DNA from: SLAN01 sp964565375
GTDB lineage: Bacteria; Spirochaetota; Spirochaetia; DSM-27196; SKKC01
Assembly (NCBI GenBank): GCA_964565375.1
Contig: CAZMEV010000147.1
Span: 1 to 6,491, forward strand
Length of the DNA stretch: 6,491 nt
Reading direction: 5' to 3'
The notes beneath the pieces are model-generated. The model was not told the origin of the DNA. It did not search any database and worked only from the letters and a program-made list of their open reading frames with translations. Below, piece after piece: positions 4,221 to 6,491 of this stretch. Position numbers and translations under genes: made by a program. Position 1 is the stretch's first letter; each line of letters opens with the position of its first letter.

Positions 4221-5152
4221 CATTCCGGGATACTTCGGTACACGCGACGGTCCTGACAATCACCGCGCTCTTCGTAGCGCTCAGCCTTCTGCAGTTTGAG
4301 CAGATGACTTCGGTTCAGTATGCGCTTCTTGCAATCGGTACCATCCTCATAGGCATTCCGCACGGCGCAACCGACAACTATCTTTACGCGCGTCTTGTCA
4401 GTGGCCGGGAGACAGTACGGTTCTACGCGATATACCTGCTGGTTGCAATTGCCTACGGCCTGTTCTGGCTCGTTGCCCCGGTTACCTCACTTGTAGTGTT
4501 TCTCCTTATTTCGGTGTATCACTTCGGACAATCCAATCTCTTTTATACGGATGTTCCGGAGAATACCGGGGTAAAGAAACTGATATACCTGCCCTGGGGT
4601 GCGTTCAACCTCGCCGCACCGCTTCTGTTTCGCTATCAGGAAGCCGCTCCGGTTATTGAATTCCTGATCGGATTTCACCCGTTCACGGTGGAAGCCGCTC
4701 ACGGCGCGGCACCGATTGTTACCGGTGGCCTGCTGGCGATTAACGTGGTGATTCTTGCAGTACTCTACCGCGGGGGGCGAATCAGCAGGAGGAGTTTCGC
4801 CAAAGAGCTTCTGGCCTTTGTGCTTCTCACCGCACTGTATGCGAGTGCGCCCCTGTACGTGTCGTTTATTGTCTACTGGGCGTTCTGGCATTCGCTGAAC
4901 TCTGCCATTGAAATCGCTTCGACCTGGCGGAATCTGCGACCGGCAGCACAGCTGCGCCGGTTCTTCCGGGCCGCTCTTCCCCTTTCACTGGTGACATTCG
5001 CGGGAATGGCCCTCATTTTTCTGGTAGCCGGCGTGTACGGGTCGCTCGAAGCGCTGATCGGAACGTTCTTTGTAATTATCGCAGCGATTACCCTGCCGCA
5101 CACAGTCGTCATGGAATTGCTGTACCGCGATCATGCGCAGTCGCGTGCATAG
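4217..5152 (+). CDS. blh: Brp/Blh-type beta-carotene 15,15'-dioxygenase (retinal synthesis)
   Basis: This 311-aa integral membrane enzyme uses iron to cleave beta-carotene at its centre into two retinals. It is made almost entirely of hydrophobic helices and carries the family's histidine motifs: 'GIPHGATDN' (H49, D53), 'YHFGQSN' (H102), 'FWHSLN' (H225) and 'LPHTVVMELLY' (H295). These are the likely iron ligands at the membrane-buried active site. Other Blh proteins carry an HxxxH pair at the third motif; here the fourth residue after H225 is Ser229, so H295 may complete the set. The start ATG at 4217 overlaps the crtY stop, with AGGAG (4207-4211) 5 nt upstream, so the two enzymes are co-translated. 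Placement next to a rhodopsin and a lycopene cyclase strongly supports the role. No intrinsic terminator was found directly after it. Confidence 0.95.
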   Translation: MTFRDTSVHATVLTITALFVALSLLQFEQMTSVQYALLAIGTILIGIPHGATDNYLYARLVSGRETVRFYAIYLLVAIAYGLFWLVAPVTSLVVFLLISVYHFGQSNLFYTDVPENTGVKKLIYLPWGAFNLAAPLLFRYQEAAPVIEFLIGFHPFTVEAAHGAAPIVTGGLLAINVVILAVLYRGGRISRRSFAKELLAFVLLTALYASAPLYVSFIVYWAFWHSLNSAIEIASTWRNLRPAAQLRRFFRAALPLSLVTFAGMALIFLVAGVYGSLEALIGTFFVIIAAITLPHTVVMELLYRDHAQSRA

Positions 5153-5170
5153 CACGGAGAGCTTATTTCT

Positions 5171-5215
5171 GCTGCGCCACGCGGGGATGTGGCTAATCTT
5201 AGCCGCACCGGCAGC
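5171..5215 (+). other. Stem-loop in the blh / DUF4168 convergent spacer
   Basis: GTGGCTA (5189-5195) pairs with TAGCCGC (5200-5206) through 7 bp including one G-U, around an ATCT loop. An outer GCTGC/GCAGC pairing (5171-5175 with 5211-5215) could extend it. No T-run follows on the plus strand, so it is not a textbook terminator for crtY-blh, though it may act as a 3' barrier to nucleases. Confidence 0.4.
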
Positions 5216-5255
5216 GCGACGAAACATCAACCTCAAAGAACAATCCGAAATACAT

Positions 5256-5285
5256 AAAAAAAGGCCCGCCTGGAGACGGCGGGCC
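5256..5285 (-). terminator. Intrinsic terminator of the DUF4168 gene
   Basis: A perfect 8-bp stem, GGCCCGCC (5263-5270) with GGCGGGCC (5278-5285), has a 7-nt loop. On the minus strand it is followed by seven Ts (complement of A5256-A5262). It lies about 45 nt downstream of the DUF4168 stop. On the plus strand there is no T-run after the stem, so it acts mainly for the leftward gene. Confidence 0.92.
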
Positions 5286-5329
5286 GGAATAGATGTGTGC
5301 TCTGACTTTGACACGAGTAAGGGGGCGTA

Positions 5330-5860
5330 TCAGAAGCCTCCACGCTCCTGCATGAGCTGCTGGGCGATCTCGTTCAGTTCCTGCGCGAGTTCTGGATTCT
5401 GCGGGATTCCCTGCGCGAGGGTATTAAAGCGTTCAACACTCATATCCTGATCGGCGACCGCCTGTTCCATTTCTTCGGCGGCACTCATTTCAATGTCCTC
5501 AATGACTTCGAGGGCCTGGTCATACGCTACCTGCTCCTCGTCGGAGACATCGGCGTCCATTTCCTGGCCACCCATCTGCTGGCCCATCATCTCGCTCTGA
5601 TAGATTTCCTGGAAGCGTTCAATGCTCAGATCGGAATCCTCGATTACGCCCTGGACCTCCATCTGTGCATCCTGCTGGATGAACTGAACGTCGACGAGTG
5701 CTTCGGCGAACTGTTCGAGTTCACCATCCTCAAGGTCTATTTCGGGGGCCTGCTGCATTTCAGGCACTCCCTGGTCACCCGGGCCCATTTGACCCATGGC
5801 GAGACCGGCTGCAACTATGCTTAACGCGCTCGCAAGCGCAATAATACGGGTCATTTTCAA
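5330..5860 (-). CDS. Exported DUF4168 family protein, 176 aa
   Basis: The function is unknown. Residues 1-23 form a clear signal peptide (Lys/Arg n-region, hydrophobic core, A-M-G before the predicted cut at Q24), so the mature protein is exported, probably to the periplasm. The mature chain is very acidic, rich in Gln, Met and Glu, and lacks Cys and Trp. It has the DUF4168 pattern: 'LEQFAEALVDVQFIQ' (about 48-62), helical segments, and a C-terminal 'MSVERFNTLAQ...NPEL' (140-158). The 'D-S/Q-D-L/M-S-I/V-E-R-F' element occurs twice (75-83 and 137-145), on either side of a Met/Gln/Gly linker (91-101), suggesting two related helical halves. AAGGAG (5872-5867) lies 6 nt before TTG 5860 but 12 nt before ATG 5854, so the TTG start is preferred; the ATG would remove two residues. 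It has its own promoter and terminator and seems unrelated to the rhodopsin genes. Confidence 0.8.
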   Translation of the reverse strand: MKMTRIIALASALSIVAAGLAMGQMGPGDQGVPEMQQAPEIDLEDGELEQFAEALVDVQFIQQDAQMEVQGVIEDSDLSIERFQEIYQSEMMGQQMGGQEMDADVSDEEQVAYDQALEVIEDIEMSAAEEMEQAVADQDMSVERFNTLAQGIPQNPELAQELNEIAQQLMQERGGF

Positions 5861-5874
5861 CGTTTACTCCTTGT

Positions 5875-5888
5875 CCCGATATCTCGGG
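5875..5888 (-). promoter_or_regulatory. Short hairpin just upstream of the DUF4168 ribosome binding site
   Basis: CCCGA and TCGGG form a perfect 5-bp stem with a 4-nt loop, ending 2 nt upstream of the AAGGAG Shine-Dalgarno (5872-5867). In a leader of about 66 nt it could stabilise the message or affect ribosome access. It could equally be a small operator palindrome. Confidence 0.4.
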
Positions 5889-5932
5889 TACATACCTCAA
5901 CGCTAACAGACTAACCGGCGGATATCAAATGC

Positions 5933-5961
5933 TCTATGAGACCGTGTAAAGATTGTGTCAA
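5933..5961 (-). promoter_or_regulatory. Sigma-70-type promoter of the DUF4168 gene
   Basis: On the minus strand a perfect TTGACA (5961-5956) is followed by a 17-nt spacer and CATAGA (5938-5933). Initiation is expected near 5926. It lies just after the thioesterase stop, so the DUF4168 gene can be expressed independently of it. Confidence 0.55.
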
Positions 5962-5973
5962 GAATTACTGCCG

Positions 5974-6491
5974 TCAGCGGGCTGCCCAGAGCCCATTCAT
6001 GAGACAGACCGGCTGCTTCACGCCCATGACACTATGGGATGTGCGTTGCTGGTGTTCGTCGTCTTCGCGCCCGGTACGGATCGCAATTTCGTCGCCCGCC
6101 ACGCATTCCCGAAGAAAGTTCACCGACAGCCGACGCGGCCAGTAGGTATCCATCCAGTCATCGGGAAGGCCGTTCAGCATCCACTCAACGTAGCGTGCGT
6201 TGTTCACGTGACGCTGAGCATCGATGTCGCTGTAGCGCACGCGAAGCTCATAGCGATCGGTCGTGTTTTCGTCCGGCGGAGCAATTTTCCCGGGAGCCTC
6301 GTCGTAATTACCGGGATTAAGCGGAATGTTCCGCCCTTCAACGACAGGGCCCGGCTTTCGCGGTTTGCGGCTTTCGCCGTCGAGAACGAGCCAGGCGCTG
6401 TTCGCACGCAGGAGCTCGCGCTCATCATCATCGTACAGGCAGTACTCGCGCAGGGCGAACAGCCTGTGGGTTCCCGTCGGCCACGTCTCGA
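5974..6491 (-). CDS. Acyl-ACP thioesterase, C-terminal part (5' end beyond the window)
   Basis: An open frame of 171 codons plus stop enters from the right edge. A shorter reading from GTG 6240 would begin in the middle of a conserved domain and is not the real start. The fragment matches the acyl-ACP thioesterase family (PF01643), which releases fatty acids from acyl carrier protein in the cytosol. It begins 'ETWPTGTHRLFALREY', the end of the first hot-dog domain, followed by 'SAWLVLD'. After a Pro-rich linker the second hot-dog domain begins with 'RYSDIDAQRHVNNARYVEW'. Set against plant FatB (recalled as D281, N283, H285, E319), the Asp, His and Glu (in 'FLREC', 34 residues after the His) are present. 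The Asn is Gln (codon 6216-6214). About 80-90 N-terminal residues are missing if the length is typical. It could serve membrane lipid or free fatty acid supply; the context does not say which. Confidence 0.9.
   Translation of the reverse strand, partial: ETWPTGTHRLFALREYCLYDDDERELLRANSAWLVLDGESRKPRKPGPVVEGRNIPLNPGNYDEAPGKIAPPDENTTDRYELRVRYSDIDAQRHVNNARYVEWMLNGLPDDWMDTYWPRRLSVNFLRECVAGDEIAIRTGREDDEHQQRTSHSVMGVKQPVCLMNGLWAAR

Noticed and set aside
5256..5285. Bidirectional terminator for crtY-blh as well
   Set aside because: The T-run exists only on the minus strand; after the stem on the plus strand the sequence is GGAAT.
4487..5314. Several minus-strand frames antisense to blh
   Set aside because: They lack translation signals and known domains; blh carries all the family motifs in its own frame.
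5133..5450. 105-aa plus-strand frame over the blh/DUF4168 spacer
   Set aside because: It crosses the DUF4168 terminator and overlaps the DUF4168 gene in antisense, with no ribosome binding site.
5974..6240. Short thioesterase gene starting at GTG 6240
   Set aside because: The same frame stays open to base 6491 and encodes the conserved first-domain end (WPTGTHRLFALREY), so the gene starts outside the window.

Overview
The window reads as chromosomal DNA of a moderately GC-rich (estimated by eye at high-50s percent) aquatic, probably salt-tolerant bacterium. The basis is a sodium-pump type (NDQ) microbial rhodopsin beside its retinal-supply genes. Such rhodopsins are best known from marine and hypersaline Bacteroidota, but also occur in Deinococcota and other phyla. 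The phylum cannot be fixed from this sequence alone. The thioesterase and DUF4168 genes would also fit a halophilic spirochaete or a Rhodothermia-like bacterium.

Layout. (1) Bases 1-23 are the 5' end of a tRNA-Leu leaving the window to the left on the minus strand, with its own promoter. (2) Bases 24-421 are mostly non-coding and end in a good plus-strand promoter for a small YdeI/OmpD-associated (OmdA-type) protein (422-679). (3) Bases 680-868 are very GC-rich spacer with short direct and inverted repeats, between two convergent genes. (4) Bases 869-5152 are the centre of the window, a light-related island. It holds a MerR/B12-domain regulator of the CarH/LitR class (minus), a divergent NDQ rhodopsin, an intrinsic terminator, then crtY (lycopene cyclase) and blh (beta-carotene 15,15'-dioxygenase) coupled by an ATGA overlap. 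(5) Bases 5153-6491 hold an intergenic stem-loop, a minus-strand terminator, an exported DUF4168 protein and the C-terminal two thirds of an acyl-ACP thioesterase that continues past the right edge.

How the island should work. CrtY converts lycopene to beta-carotene, Blh cleaves beta-carotene to retinal, and retinal binds Lys245 of the rhodopsin to form a light-driven cation pump. Earlier carotenoid genes (crtE, crtB, crtI) are not in the window and must lie elsewhere. The regulator is transcribed divergently from the rhodopsin. Two tandem 11-bp TGTACA-containing repeats sit just upstream of its ribosome binding site and look like a CarH-type operator.

The most unusual points are these. The regulator keeps the B12-fold spacing but lacks most residues known for cobalamin ligation and light sensing. 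The rhodopsin keeps N, D and Q and the sodium-site residues, but differs from the KR2 archetype at both ends of the ion path. A strong terminator separates the rhodopsin from its retinal-supply genes. Comparisons with KR2, CarH and FatB use residue numbers recalled from the literature, with no alignment run.
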